Assembly: GCA_009829735.1 (NCBI GenBank)
Contig: CM020618.1
Coordinates: forward strand, 6,508,882 to 6,572,881
Length of the DNA: 64,000 nt
Origin: Pyropia yezoensis
Taxonomy: Eukaryota > Rhodophyta > Bangiophyceae > Bangiales > Bangiaceae
Direction of reading: 5' to 3'
Every line of letters begins with the position of its first letter. The first letter of the stretch is position 1. A program made the translations under genes and the position numbers. Under the pieces are notes generated by a model. It was not told where the DNA came from. It did not search any database and saw nothing but the letters and a program-made list of their open reading frames with translations. Below are positions 30,368 through 39,968 of this stretch, piece after piece.

Positions 30368-31639
30368 CTACGCGCCCGCTGGGCCACTGGGGCGTCCGCC
30401 GAGGCCGCGCACAAACTCCCCCACTGCCGCCGCCACCGCCGGTGCCTGCTCAATGTGCGGGCAGTGCCCCGAGTCGGGCACCACCACCACCCCCGTACAC
30501 TGCGGGAGCGTGTCGCGCAAACGTTCGGCGGCGGCCACCTCGACAATCCGGTCCGACGCCCCCCACACAACTAGCGCCGGCAAAGACACGTCGCCGAGGC
30601 GGTCGCGGACGGCAAAGCCGGCACCGACGATGAACGACACTGCCGCGGCGCGCCAACCGGGCGTCAGCGTGTGCAGGCGGCCAATGCGCATGGCCTCTTC
30701 GGTCGCCCACGACGGGGGGTCGGCGTAGCTGAGCCGCCCCGCCGCGCGGCGGAGCCACCGCGACCGAAGCACCTCGGCGCCCGCGGCGGCGAGCGCGGGC
30801 ACCGCCCGCACCACCGCGGGGCTCGCCGCCTTTTCCACAAACACCTGCGCGTCGAGGAGGACGAGGCCCGCCAGGCGGGGGGGTGCCTGCGCCCCGGCCG
30901 CGGCGGCGGCGGCGGCGGCGGCGGCGGCGTCCAGCGCCACCTCCACCGCCAGGGCGCCGCCAATGCTGGCGCCGAGGAGGACGACCGGCCGGCCGGCCGG
31001 GAGCACCTGCGTCACATAGGCGGCCACGTGGGCGGCCTTGCCCGCCGGCGAGTAGTCGCCGCCGGCGGGCTTGTCCGTAAAGCCCCACCCGTAGATGCAC
31101 ACGGCGGCGACGGCGCCGACGCCGGGAGTGGCGGCGAGGGCGGGCAGCAGCCGCCGGAACTCGAGGCACGAAGAGTCAAAGCCGTGGAGGAGCAACACGA
31201 CGGGCGCGGCGGGGTCCGCCGCGGAGGCGCCGTCCACCACCGCGTGCGCCGTGTCCACCGGCGCGGCCTCGCCGGGCAGCGTCACGGGGACGCGCGTTAG
31301 CTGGGAGCGCAGCAGCGACACGGCGTACGGGTCGGTGGTGATATCGGCTGCCTCGGGGGGGAGCCACCCGGGTAGGGGAGGGAGGGCGGCAGCCGCCGCC
31401 GCCGTTGCCGCCCCGTCGGCCTCAGCCACCACCGTACCCGGGGGCGAGGGGGACGGCGTCGGCGCGGTCGGGGTGGGCGGCCACCGCCGACCCGTGGGGC
31501 GGCCGGGCGAGGGGGGGGGGGGTTGCCACGCTGCCCGCCGAGGCCGTCCCGTCGAGGAGGCCCGCCGCGGCGGGCGGCGGCCGCGGCCAGGGGCGGGCAA
31601 GCCGACGGGGGCGACGAAGGCAGTGGCGGGGGAATCCAT
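30368..31639 (-). CDS. Alpha/beta hydrolase, probably plastid-targeted
   Basis: The product is 423 aa from the ATG at 31639 (context ACCATGG on the coding side reads TGCCATGG); the open frame above it is taken as 5' UTR. Residues 1-65 are Pro/Arg/Ser-rich and nearly free of acids, as in a transit peptide. The hydrolase fold starts with Val-Val-Leu-Leu-Leu-His-Gly-Phe-Asp-Ser-Ser-Cys-Leu-Glu (oxyanion His152-Gly153). The nucleophile elbow is Gly-Ala-Ser225-Ile-Gly-Gly; the acid is probably Asp363 (Trp-Gly-Ala-Ser-Asp) and the base His392 (Asp-Ser-Gly-His). The Phe-Asp-Ser-Ser-Cys-Leu-Glu and Gly-Trp-Gly-Phe-Thr-Asp elements, and Ile-Gly-Arg-Leu-His before the cap end, resemble a chloroplast hydrolase group of plants. 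The substrate is unknown. A poly-Ala tract (about 237-250) lies just after the nucleophile helix. Confidence 0.85.
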   Translation of the reverse strand: MDSPATAFVAPVGLPAPGRGRRPPRRASSTGRPRRAAWQPPPPSPGRPTGRRWPPTPTAPTPSPSPPGTVVAEADGAATAAAAAALPPLPGWLPPEAADITTDPYAVSLLRSQLTRVPVTLPGEAAPVDTAHAVVDGASAADPAAPVVLLLHGFDSSCLEFRRLLPALAATPGVGAVAAVCIYGWGFTDKPAGGDYSPAGKAAHVAAYVTQVLPAGRPVVLLGASIGGALAVEVALDAAAAAAAAAAAGAQAPPRLAGLVLLDAQVFVEKAASPAVVRAVPALAAAGAEVLRSRWLRRAAGRLSYADPPSWATEEAMRIGRLHTLTPGWRAAAVSFIVGAGFAVRDRLGDVSLPALVVWGASDRIVEVAAAERLRDTLPQCTGVVVVPDSGHCPHIEQAPAVAAAVGEFVRGLGGRPSGPAGA

Positions 31640-32162
31640 GGCAAAAGAGAAAGAAGGACGGGGGGGGGGGCAGCTGGTGAAGGGGAGGCTAAATATAGGT
31701 GCGGACCTCGTGCTGATGCGCGCAGTGGGGAAGAGCGGTGGAGGCAAGGAGCTCCCCCTCAACGATCGCCCGCCGCGCGCATGGGTCTTCAATTTGGGAA
31801 TGGGGAGAGCCACACACAAGCGGGATCAGCAGCAGCTGATCCCACCCGGCACGCCGCGTGCATCACGCACCGCACGCGACCGCGGGTGATGCGGCGGCTG
31901 TCTTGGCGCTGTCTCCACCAGACGGAGCTGAAGACACCAAGGACTGCCGGTGGGGCGAATGTCTCACGGCACGTGTAGGTACCGCACGGCACGCGTAGCC
32001 ACCTGCTGCTACCTCTGCCCAGACATAACAATCGAGAAAAAAATAGGCTTCGTTTGTTCTTTCTCATCGCGCCTTCCCCGGGCGGGAGCAGCGGGTACAG
32101 GGCGCTGGCAGGCGAGGGGCGCTGGCGGGCGCGGGTGTACAGGGGAGGTGTTCATACATACA
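31640..32162. other. Intergenic between two minus-strand genes
   Basis: It contains the presumed promoter of the hydrolase gene and the 3' end of COG8. An ACATAACAATCGAGAAAAAAATAG stretch near 32023 is AT-richer. No frame is supported. Confidence 0.5.
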
Positions 32163-34673
32163 TCACACCGCCACCGAGGGTGTGTCCCCGCGCATGGCGC
32201 CGCCCCCCGCGGGAGACCCGTCTGGCGACAGGTCTCCATCGCCGCCGCCACCGCCATTTGCTGTGGCGGGCGGAGTGCCGCGGGCGGGCTGCGCGCCCCC
32301 CCGAGGCGACCCCCCGGCCACTCCCAAAGGCGACGCCCGCGGCAGCGTCGACGGTGGCGGCGGCAGCGGGGGTGCCGCCACAGGTGGCGGCACGGGGCGG
32401 GCGACGAGGACGCGGTCAAAGGTGGCGCGGAGGGCGGCGCGCAGCGACGGCACGTCAAGCAGGCCGGGGCGACCCACAATCCGGACCGCCGCGGCGGCCA
32501 CGTGCGGGGTGATCACGTCGGCAAGCGCGGCGGCGCCCGCCGCCCAGTAGCGCCGTTCGTCGGGGGTCGCAAGCCATACGCCAGCGTCGCCCGCAGACGC
32601 GGCGATCGCTGCGCCGCCGCGGCGGAGCGCGTCGGCGAGCGCGTCCGCAACACCGTCAGCCAGCGCCGCGGCGGGGAGCTGCCGCACCTCATTGAGAGCG
32701 CACAGCAGGCCGTTGGTAAAAACCGCAAGGGGAGGCGACCACAGCACCGATACGGGGGGGTCGTCGTGGCTACCGCCGTCCGGGAGGGGGCGAGGCGCTC
32801 CTGGAGAAGCGGGAGATGAGGCGGGCGCGTCCCCGTTGGCCGTACCCTCGGCGGTGTCGGCGGCGGCCAAGGTCGCCTCGCCATTCGTGGCGGCCGCTCT
32901 TGAAGTTCCGCCCGCAGTCGGCGACGCGGCCAACGTTACCGCCGTTGGGGTGCTGCCACCGACGGGCACCCAGTGGTAACCGTCCAGCATAATATCAAGC
33001 CGCCGCAGGGTGTCGTCCAGGCGGTGGAGAAAGACGCGGCCAATCGCGGACGTGAGCAGCGGCGCGAGTGCAGGCCTCACGTCGGCGCCGACACGGCCAA
33101 GTGACTGGCCGCAAGCCATGGCCGGCTCCGCTGCTGCTGCCACGGCAGCCCCGTCAGACACGGTCGACAGGCCCGCCTCCACCCGCGCCAGCAGGTCCGT
33201 AACAGCGCCGGCCACCCAGTCGCTCAAGACCGCCCGACTTCGCACGCGAGCGCCAAAGACGTCGGCACCCGCCGAGTCATCGTCGGCCAGACCTGCCTCA
33301 GTTTCGCCCTCCACAAAGTCATACGCGTCCGCCGGCAGGTCGTCGCCGTCGTCAATACCACTGGCAGCAACAGACTCGGGCAGGGCGCACTTCTTGTCAG
33401 TCTTCCCGGGCACCTCCTCATCATCTGCAAAAACCGCCCGGTAATGGGTAACTGCCTCAAACAAACTTGCTCGAGCCTGGTCGCAAATGCGCACCACAGC
33501 AGCAGCGGATGCAGCGTCGCCGCTCCCCGCGCTCGCCCCGTCCAGAGCCGACGACATAGATGCGCCGCGGGCAGCGAGAAAAAGTAGCCGGAGCCACGTC
33601 TCCCGCGCTAAGCCGTCGCTGCCGCCAACGGCACTGGTTCCGCCAGCACCACCGCCCGCTGGTGCGTTGAGGGCGGCGCTGTCGCCAAGTCGGCGAAGGA
33701 AACCTACCGCACGAAGGCTGGTGGGCAAAGAGACGGGCCCGCGGAGGACGCTCAGCTGCTCGGCGGCGAGGCGGGCGCCCAGGACCTGGCACTCCCCGCG
33801 CACATGCTCCAGCAACCCTACCCAAGCGTCGGCGTCGCCACCGTCGCCATCAACCGCCGGCGGCCGCCCGGATCGCACAGTTCGCCGTGCGCGAGCGGTT
33901 ATTTTCTCCACATACGCGTACAGCTCGAGCGCCTCGTCGTACAATTGCGCCTGGATGAGAGTGAGAAAGAGGCGGGGGATCTCCAATACATCCATCACTC
34001 GGTCAAGGTGACCCATCGCCTCGCGGCGCGCGCGGCGTTGCTGGTCTGCCTCGTCCGCGGCAGATGCAAACGCGCGGGCGGATGACACCAGCACAGGAAG
34101 AGCGGCGACAAGCGAGTCTAGCCGCTCCTGAACAGCTGACACGCCCTCCCGCACCGCGCCTGCGCAGGCAAAGGCGCCAATGAGCGCCCGATAATTGGTA
34201 ACCGCAGCTTCCTCTAGCGCCGCCGCCGTGCGCGAGGCGGCCGCCGCCTGACGGTCAGGCTCCTCGACAAGGCGGGCAACCGAGTAGGAGCACAGCTGCT
34301 CTAGGTAGGCTTCCATAGCCGGAATGGGCCACCGCTCCAGTTCGGCTCGCGCCGCGGCCGACTGCTCAGCCGCCCGCGCGGCGACTGCCGCCTCCTTACG
34401 TTGCCCGTCTGATAGCAGCGTCCTGGGCGACGACACCACCCCCCCTGCTGCTCGCAACGTGCGTGACCGGCTTGAGGAGCGTTTCCGCGAAGTGTGTTCC
34501 TCTGGTGGACAGACCGTGTCAAGAACGAGCCCCCTCAACTGCACGCGCGCCAAGATGGCGTCATCATCCACATGGTCAGCCGTGTCTGCGTCAGGGGCGT
34601 CGCCGGTGCAGTCATGTTGGTCGGCTCCGATGGGACCTGGAGGGGACGTCAAGGATGCATCCTCGGAGGCCAT
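32163..34673 (-). CDS. COG8: Conserved oligomeric Golgi complex subunit 8
   Basis: The product is 836 aa; the ATG at 34673 is chosen because the longer frame begins only with TTG. A low-complexity head precedes the Dor1/COG8 domain (about residues 85-420). Landmarks are Tyr-Leu-Glu-Gln-Leu-Cys-Ser-Tyr-Ser, Val-Thr-Asn-Tyr-Arg-Ala-Leu-Ile, and the hallmark Leu-Glu-Ile-Pro-Arg-Leu-Phe-Leu followed by Tyr-Asp-Glu-Ala-Leu-Glu-Leu. Then come Leu-Arg-Ala-Val-Gly-Phe-Leu-Arg-Arg-Leu, Glu-Thr-Trp-Leu-Arg-Leu-Leu-Phe-Leu-Ala-Ala-Arg, and Thr-His-Tyr-Arg-Ala-Val-Phe. The tail carries Thr/Ala/Gly-rich inserts and a disordered Pro/Gly end. COG8 is part of lobe B of the COG tether that recycles Golgi glycosyltransferases by retrograde vesicles. 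It is larger than animal COG8 (about 600 aa) because of inserts. It is divergent from CSN1 over 515 bp. Confidence 0.88.
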   Translation of the reverse strand: MASEDASLTSPPGPIGADQHDCTGDAPDADTADHVDDDAILARVQLRGLVLDTVCPPEEHTSRKRSSSRSRTLRAAGGVVSSPRTLLSDGQRKEAAVAARAAEQSAAARAELERWPIPAMEAYLEQLCSYSVARLVEEPDRQAAAASRTAAALEEAAVTNYRALIGAFACAGAVREGVSAVQERLDSLVAALPVLVSSARAFASAADEADQQRRARREAMGHLDRVMDVLEIPRLFLTLIQAQLYDEALELYAYVEKITARARRTVRSGRPPAVDGDGGDADAWVGLLEHVRGECQVLGARLAAEQLSVLRGPVSLPTSLRAVGFLRRLGDSAALNAPAGGGAGGTSAVGGSDGLARETWLRLLFLAARGASMSSALDGASAGSGDAASAAAVVRICDQARASLFEAVTHYRAVFADDEEVPGKTDKKCALPESVAASGIDDGDDLPADAYDFVEGETEAGLADDDSAGADVFGARVRSRAVLSDWVAGAVTDLLARVEAGLSTVSDGAAVAAAAEPAMACGQSLGRVGADVRPALAPLLTSAIGRVFLHRLDDTLRRLDIMLDGYHWVPVGGSTPTAVTLAASPTAGGTSRAAATNGEATLAAADTAEGTANGDAPASSPASPGAPRPLPDGGSHDDPPVSVLWSPPLAVFTNGLLCALNEVRQLPAAALADGVADALADALRRGGAAIAASAGDAGVWLATPDERRYWAAGAAALADVITPHVAAAAVRIVGRPGLLDVPSLRAALRATFDRVLVARPVPPPVAAPPLPPPPSTLPRASPLGVAGGSPRGGAQPARGTPPATANGGGGGDGDLSPDGSPAGGGAMRGDTPSVAV

Positions 34674-35188
34674 TGCGTCCAAAGTGTGAGGAAGAGGGCG
34701 CTCAGAACACAGGCGGCACCGCGGCGGTCACAGTAGTTCAGGCTGAGACGACGGGTTTGAGGGGAGGTAGAGAGCGTGCCTGCAGCCGCGGAGTCCATGT
34801 TCCTTGCTCATCGGAGGGGGTTGCTGACGGCTGTCACCTTAGCCGAAATCAGCGACAGAAAAGCATTGAATTTAATTAAAGTGTGGAAATTGAATACGTG
34901 GACGTTGGCGAATTATTGAGAGAGGGTGACAGAGAACACACGAATGCGCGTACGTCTGTCCCTGCTCTGTGCCTGTGTTCCTCTCGTCTGGCGGAGCGGT
35001 GGAGCAGGGTCCGGGTTCGGGCAGCACGCAGCACGGGTTTCGGGCAACTGGCATCACAAGTAACATCTGAGGACGCTGTTGTGCGGTCCGTTCTTCCCAC
35101 ATCTGCTCGCCGCAGGTGGCGCGCTTTGTGCTTGCGGTGCCCGCATGGGAGCACCGACCCGCCCGCTGGCTCCGCTACGCATCACAAG
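34674..35188. promoter_or_regulatory. Bidirectional region between COG8 and CSN1
   Basis: 515 bp separate the two divergent start codons. The centre (34860-34925) is AT-rich with TTTAATTAAAG, in contrast to the GC-rich genes. No individual promoter element is claimed. Confidence 0.5.
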
Positions 35189-36775
35189 ATGAGTGATGGC
35201 GGGCTAGCTCCGCTGGATATGGACTTGGAGGCGTTTGCGGCCAAGTATACGGGCTTCGGCAAGATCAAACGTCTACGCTTCCTGGCGGAGCACGCCCCCG
35301 CCCTTGCCCCAGAGGCGCTGCGACTAGCACTCGCGGCCGCAAGGACTGGTCGGGACGTGGAAACCTATCGTGACCTGTGTGCTGAGACTGGCGAGGAGGT
35401 AGACGAAGCATGGGCAACAGCGGTGGATACAGCGGCCATCACCGAACTGTCCCGCCTTACTGCTGACCTGTCGACCTATAAGGCTGATCAGATCAAGGAG
35501 TCCATCCGCATGGCCTACAACGACCTCGCTGCCCATCATTATGAGCGGGGGCAGTTGGACCTGGCGCTGCAGGACTACCTACACTCTCGTGACTACGTGA
35601 CGATTGGCCGTCACGTCATCCACATGTGTCTGCGCGTGGCGGTCGTATCCCTTGACCTGAATCGACATATCTACGTGGAGAACTATGTGGCGATGGCGGA
35701 CGCCACTCCCGATAGTCACGGAGGGGTGGCTGCGGCGAGCGGCGGGGGTGGCAGCAGTGTTGGTGGCGGCGTCGGCAGCGTCGGAGCTGTTGGTGGGATT
35801 GGTGGAAGTGGTGGCGGCGCGGCGGGGTCCATAGCCGCCGACACGGACGCAGCGGTAACGGCAGCGGGCCCTAAACTGCGTTGCTGTTCGGGGCTTGCCC
35901 TGCTCGCGGCGGGTAAATTCCGGCAGGCTGCCATCCAGTTCACTTCGGCGCCCTTCACGGCCACGGACGACGCGTCGGCTGCGGTGTTGGCCGCCTCTCT
36001 CTCTGACGCTCTTGCGCTGGAGGATGTGGCCATTTACGGAGGCCTATGCGCCCTGGCGAGTTTTAACCGGGAGGAGATGGCCAGTCGTGTGCTGGCGTCG
36101 CCTGCCTTTGGCAATTATCTGGAGCTGGCACCCGCCGTGCGGGATGCTCTCTCTGACTTCCACGCCGCGCGCTACGCGACCTGCCTCACTGCGATCGCTT
36201 CCGTGGAGCAGGAAGCAGCGGTGGACCTCTACTTACGACCACACCTGACAGACCTCATTGCCCGCATTCGCGTGCGCGCCGTGTCGGCTTACGTGTCACC
36301 TTTTACGTCTGTCTGCCTGTCCCGGATGGCACCTGCGCTGTGCTGTGCTGACGTCCCGACTCTGACAGCAGAGCTTGCTGGCCTAATCAGTGACGGTACC
36401 ATTGACGGGCGCATCGACGTGCACCACGGGGTGCTGGTGCGGGATCAGCGCGAGGGGCGGTCTGAGGCGTTGGCACGTGCCGCCGCCCGCGGCGCCGAGG
36501 CAGTGGCGGAGGCTGAGGCGCTTGCCCTCCGGGTGGTGATGCTCAAGGGCAACCTGGTTATCCGTCGCCAGGAAGAGGCGCCGCCCCTCGAACCGGGAAC
36601 AGGAGGGGGGGGCTGGGCGCCGACCGGGCCAGTGTGGCCTCCCAATGATCACCTCTCGTTGCAGCTCGGCCCGGAGGGGGGGGGGAGCCGCAGCTTTCTA
36701 TCGTCAATGGACTCTGGGGTGCTGGGCGAGTTGGGCCGGATGGACTCGGCGGTGGATGACCCGTTTGTGGACTAG
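35189..36775 (+). CDS. CSN1: COP9 signalosome subunit 1
   Basis: The product is 528 aa from the ATG at 35189; the frame is open above it but without CSN1 similarity. The N-terminus has the family's Leu-Glu-Ala-Phe-Ala-Ala-Lys-Tyr-Thr-Gly element, then the helical-repeat part with Asp-Gln-Ile-Lys-Glu-Ser-Ile-Arg-Met-Ala-Tyr-Asn-Asp-Leu and His-Tyr-Glu-Arg-Gly-Gln-Leu-Asp-Leu-Ala. A Gly/Ser-rich insert (about 178-220) interrupts the repeats. The PCI region includes Asp-Val-Ala-Ile-Tyr-Gly-Gly-Leu-Cys-Ala-Leu-Ala-Ser-Phe, Phe-Gly-Asn-Tyr-Leu-Glu-Leu-Ala-Pro and Leu-Ile-Ser-Asp-Gly-Thr-Ile-Asp-Gly-Arg-Ile-Asp. CSN1 scaffolds the signalosome, which removes NEDD8 from cullin-RING ligases. Length fits animal and plant CSN1. 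No intron was found. Confidence 0.95.
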   Translation: MSDGGLAPLDMDLEAFAAKYTGFGKIKRLRFLAEHAPALAPEALRLALAAARTGRDVETYRDLCAETGEEVDEAWATAVDTAAITELSRLTADLSTYKADQIKESIRMAYNDLAAHHYERGQLDLALQDYLHSRDYVTIGRHVIHMCLRVAVVSLDLNRHIYVENYVAMADATPDSHGGVAAASGGGGSSVGGGVGSVGAVGGIGGSGGGAAGSIAADTDAAVTAAGPKLRCCSGLALLAAGKFRQAAIQFTSAPFTATDDASAAVLAASLSDALALEDVAIYGGLCALASFNREEMASRVLASPAFGNYLELAPAVRDALSDFHAARYATCLTAIASVEQEAAVDLYLRPHLTDLIARIRVRAVSAYVSPFTSVCLSRMAPALCCADVPTLTAELAGLISDGTIDGRIDVHHGVLVRDQREGRSEALARAAARGAEAVAEAEALALRVVMLKGNLVIRRQEEAPPLEPGTGGGGWAPTGPVWPPNDHLSLQLGPEGGGSRSFLSSMDSGVLGELGRMDSAVDDPFVD

Positions 36776-37328
36776 TTGTCCGGTCGGGTGTGCACACCCG
36801 ACCATGTGGGGGCTATGGCGCACGTGCGCGTGGCGTTTTTGGCGTCGGCTCGCTGTACAGTTTTGAACCTGGCTGAGGCGCGGCGACGTGCACCTCTGTT
36901 TTGGGAGGGGGGGTTGCCGGTGTGTTCGACGCGACGTATGTTTTGTGTGGTGAGAGCTACCTCTGGCATCGCCTCGATCAGCGGTTATGCCTCGACCATG
37001 CATTTCGGTCGGCGCTGCAGCATCTTGTTCTGTGGCCTCCAGGTCAGGGATTTTCGCCAAAGCAATTTCAGCCCTTGGTTGAATATTGCTACATCCGTGC
37101 GCCCTTTCGTCCGTCGCGACCTATTCCACCACGGCCGCACTGTTGTTCTCCCTCCACCCCCCCTCCGTGCGGCCCCGTCCTTCTCTCCTCTCCCTCCCCC
37201 CTTTCCATTCTCTCCATCACCCATTCGTCTACTTTGTTTGCTTCTCCTTTGTCTGCGCGCTCGTCTTCCTGTTGCCCTCTTTCCGACGAGTGCGCTCCTC
37301 GCGGGCGGCTGCTCTCTGCCCTCCCACC
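36776..37328. other. Intergenic; 5' flank of POP4
   Basis: The half next to the POP4 start is strongly pyrimidine-rich on the plus strand (37130-37325), as is usual for 5' UTRs in this window. No gene was seen. Confidence 0.5.
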
Positions 37329-38392
37329 ATGAACACCCGCACGCCCCTGTACGAGGCGCTCCCGCTGCCCCTTGGGGGTGTCGACAACCCCCCCCCACCC
37401 CACACGGTCACGGCAGGGGCGGTGGCGCGGGCGCTCCCGGCGCCCCCCGCCATGCAGCAGCGGCTGGCAGAGCGTCTCGAGGGGCGGGCGCTGAGCCTGG
37501 CCGCCCGCCCCATGGGGGGCGGCGGGGGCAGCGGCGCAGAGGCGGCTCCCGAGCAGCGCGCCCGGGGCGGGCGGGAGGCCGCGGCGGCGACGCGGAGCCA
37601 GCGTCGGCGTGCACGGAGGGCTGCTGCCGCCGGGGGTGGGGGGGCCAAGGGGGCCCCGCCGCCAGCCGCTGGGAGGGCGGGCGGGGGCGGCGACCACGCC
37701 GCGGCAGTGGCGGCATCGGCGTCGGCAACGGCCGCGGTGCTGGGCGAGCCACTGCCGGCTGCCACCGCCGCCGGTGCGGGTGCCGCCGGTGCGGGTGCCG
37801 CCGGTGTGGGTGCCGCCGGTGCGGGTGCCGCCGGTGCGGGTGCCGCCAGCCGCCGCCCCCTCCTCCCCGTGGCTGGCGCCACCCCCCCCCACCCCCCCCT
37901 GTCCAAGCAGGCGCGGCGGCGCGCCTTTCGGGCGGCCGAGGCGGCGCTCCCCCCCTTCCCCCCCGCGGTGGTGGCGTCCCTCTCTGCCCTCTGGCGCGCC
38001 TACGCGGCGGAGGCGGTGGGCCCCCCCCCGCGGTCGGGGGGGCGGCCCAACGCCGCCGCCACTGAGCGGTGGGGCGAGCGGCTGGCGCGGCTGGACCTCC
38101 ACGGCGCGGGCGTGACGGTCGTCGCCGCCGCCGACCCGGGCCTCGTTGGCGTCACGGGGGTGGTGGTGGCCGAGACGGAGGGCCTGCTGCGGGTGGTCAC
38201 CACCCCGGGGGGGGGGCGGCCGGGGGGGCGGGTGCTGGCGCTCGCCAAGGGGGTGACCGTCGTGGAGGTGGCGGTGCCCGACGGGGGGGGGGGGCGGACG
38301 TGCGGGTGCGCCTCGTCATGCCCTGCCTCAGGTTCCGCGCGTCGGAGCGGAGCGTCCGCAAGTTCAAGCGCAAGCACGTGGTGCTGTTTTGA
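37329..38392 (+). CDS. POP4: RNase P/MRP subunit POP4 (Rpp29), frame broken in a G12 run
   Basis: The start ATG is at 37329 (CACCATGAAC). The N-terminus Met-Asn-Thr-Arg-Thr-Pro-Leu-Tyr-Glu-Ala-Leu is followed by Arg/Ala-rich sequence and a Gly-Ala-x-Gly-Ala repeat (about 150-175). The Rpp29 core then reads Leu-Trp-Arg-Ala-Tyr, Leu-Ala-Arg-Leu-Asp-Leu-His-Gly-Ala, Gly-Leu-Val-Gly-Val-Thr-Gly-Val-Val-Val-Ala-Glu-Thr-Glu-Gly and a Lys-Gly-Val-Thr strand. At the 12-G run 38283-38294 the frame changes. The family's last block (Leu-Arg-Phe-Arg-Ala-Ser-Glu-Arg-Ser-Val-Arg-Lys-Phe-Lys) is encoded one register away and stops at 38392; without the shift the frame runs to 38480 with no similarity. The cause may be a homopolymer length error or a true lesion. 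The protein helps RNase P process tRNA 5' ends. Confidence 0.85.
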
Positions 38393-38456
38393 GGGGCGCG
38401 CCGCCGCTCCAGCGCAGGGGCGGATAACGCCAAAGAAAAACAGAAGAAACGACTGC

Positions 38457-39228
38457 CTACCTAGCGTCGTCGGCAGATAAATACAAGGATACACAATAAA
38501 CAAAACCAAAACAGGGCGTCGTGTTTCCCCCCCCCCCCCCCCCCCACGCCAGCCCCCACACACCCCGCGGCACCCCCAGGCGCCCCCCCCCCCCCCCCCC
38601 TACGTTCACCACCTCCAGGCGAGCCCCCCCCACCAGGTCGCGCACGATAAACAGGGCCGACAGCGGGGAGCGGCGGAGGGAGCGCTCGGTGAGGTCGGCC
38701 ATCGCCACCTCCCCATACGGCGACCGGCGGAGGGCGGCGAGGACCTCGGCGCGGGCGGCGGCAAGCCACGACACCACCCGCCCCTGGCCGGGCAGCGCAA
38801 ACGTGTAGGCGTCCGCGTCGCTGCCGGCGGACAAGAGCAGCCCCCCCCGGATGAGGGCGTCAATGGTCGCGTCGGCCGCCGCCATCGCGCTGCCGCCGCC
38901 GCCGCCACCACCGCCGCCGCCGTCGCCGCTGTCACTGTCACTGCTGCTGCCCGCCCGCGGCCGCCGCAGCCGCCGACGTCGGGGCGGCGGGCGGCCAAGG
39001 GCCGCCGCAAAGCGGAGCGCCGGCACCCTCCCCCCACCGCCGAGGAGGCGGGCCAGCTCGGCCCGCCCCACCCCCACCCGCCCCGCCGTGGCGGGCACCA
39101 CCCGCGCGCCAAACGCGCGGACCCGCGCCGCGTCGTCGGCGGCGGCGCCGGTGGGGGTGGGGGTGGGGGTGGGGGTGGCGGCAGCCCCGCGTCGCCCGCC
39201 GCCGCCTCCCGGCCGCGGCCGGCAGACG

Positions 39229-39270
<42 letters not shown>

Positions 39271-39968
39271 GCCTCGACCGCCGCGTCATAGTCGGGGCGG
39301 TAGACGAGCGCCACGTCCCCGTCGGGGGGGACCCCCCCGGGCAGGAGGACGGGGCGGAGGGTGCCAGTCGACACGAGGCCATCCACCGCCGCCGCCGCCG
39401 CGCGGCGGGGCCCCGCCAGGAGCGCCAGCACCTGCGCGCGGAGGCACAGCGGCGGCGTGCGGGCGTCCAGGCCGTGGGCGCCGTACGGGAACTGCGCGCA
39501 GAGGTAGGCGGCGGCCACCTCCGCGTCGCTGGGGGGGGGGGTGCCGGCAGAGCCCATCAGTGCCGCCACCAGCGCCCGCCCATCGTCGTCGGCGTCGTCC
39601 TCCTCCGCATCGACACCGCCGCCGCCGCCGTCGCCGCCACCGCCGCTACCGCCGCCGCCGCTGCCCCCCGCGCCGCCGTCACGGCCCCCGCCAGGGGAGG
39701 CAGCGTCAATGGCGGCGGGGACGGCCGCTGGGGGGCTCGGGGGCGTTGCCACCGCCGCCGCCGCCGCGGCGGCCACGGCGGGGCGGGGCGGCGGGTGGGG
39801 GAACCGCCGCCGCGCGAGCGCCCGGGCGGTGGAGGCGGCCGCGGCGGCCGCAGCGGGGCTGCCGTCCCCCGCCGACGCGCCGGTGGTGGCGAGCGTGTAG
39901 ACGGGTGTGGGGAATGGGGCGGTGCCGCCGTGGAGCGGGGGGGCGGCCGCCGCGCGGCGGGCGGGCAT
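38457..39968 (-). CDS. STK19: STK19-like winged-helix protein
   Basis: The product is 503 aa from the ATG at 39968 (the frame above starts with GTG). An Ala/Gly-rich head leads to Leu-Arg-Ala-Gln-Val-Leu-Ala-Leu-Leu, a Val-Asp-Gly-Leu-Val-Ser-Thr-Gly-Thr-Leu-Arg helix and Asp-Val-Ala-Leu-Val-Tyr-Arg-Pro-Asp-Tyr, like the first winged helices of STK19. The last part reads Ile-Arg-Gly-Gly-Leu-Leu-Leu, Phe-Ala-Leu-Pro-Gly-Gln-Gly-Arg, Ala-Glu-Val-Leu-Ala-Ala-Leu-Arg-Arg and Tyr-Gly-Glu-Val. It ends with Phe-Ile-Val-Arg-Asp-Leu-Val-Gly-Gly-Ala, close to the STK19 C-terminus. Despite its name the family is a DNA-binding winged-helix factor in transcription-coupled repair, not a clear kinase. Gly/Ala inserts double the usual length. 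After Val-Val-Asn-Val the poly-C tracts (38525-38600) may have shifted the frame, so the last 45 or so codons are doubtful. It is tail-to-tail with POP4, 64 bp apart. Confidence 0.8.
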
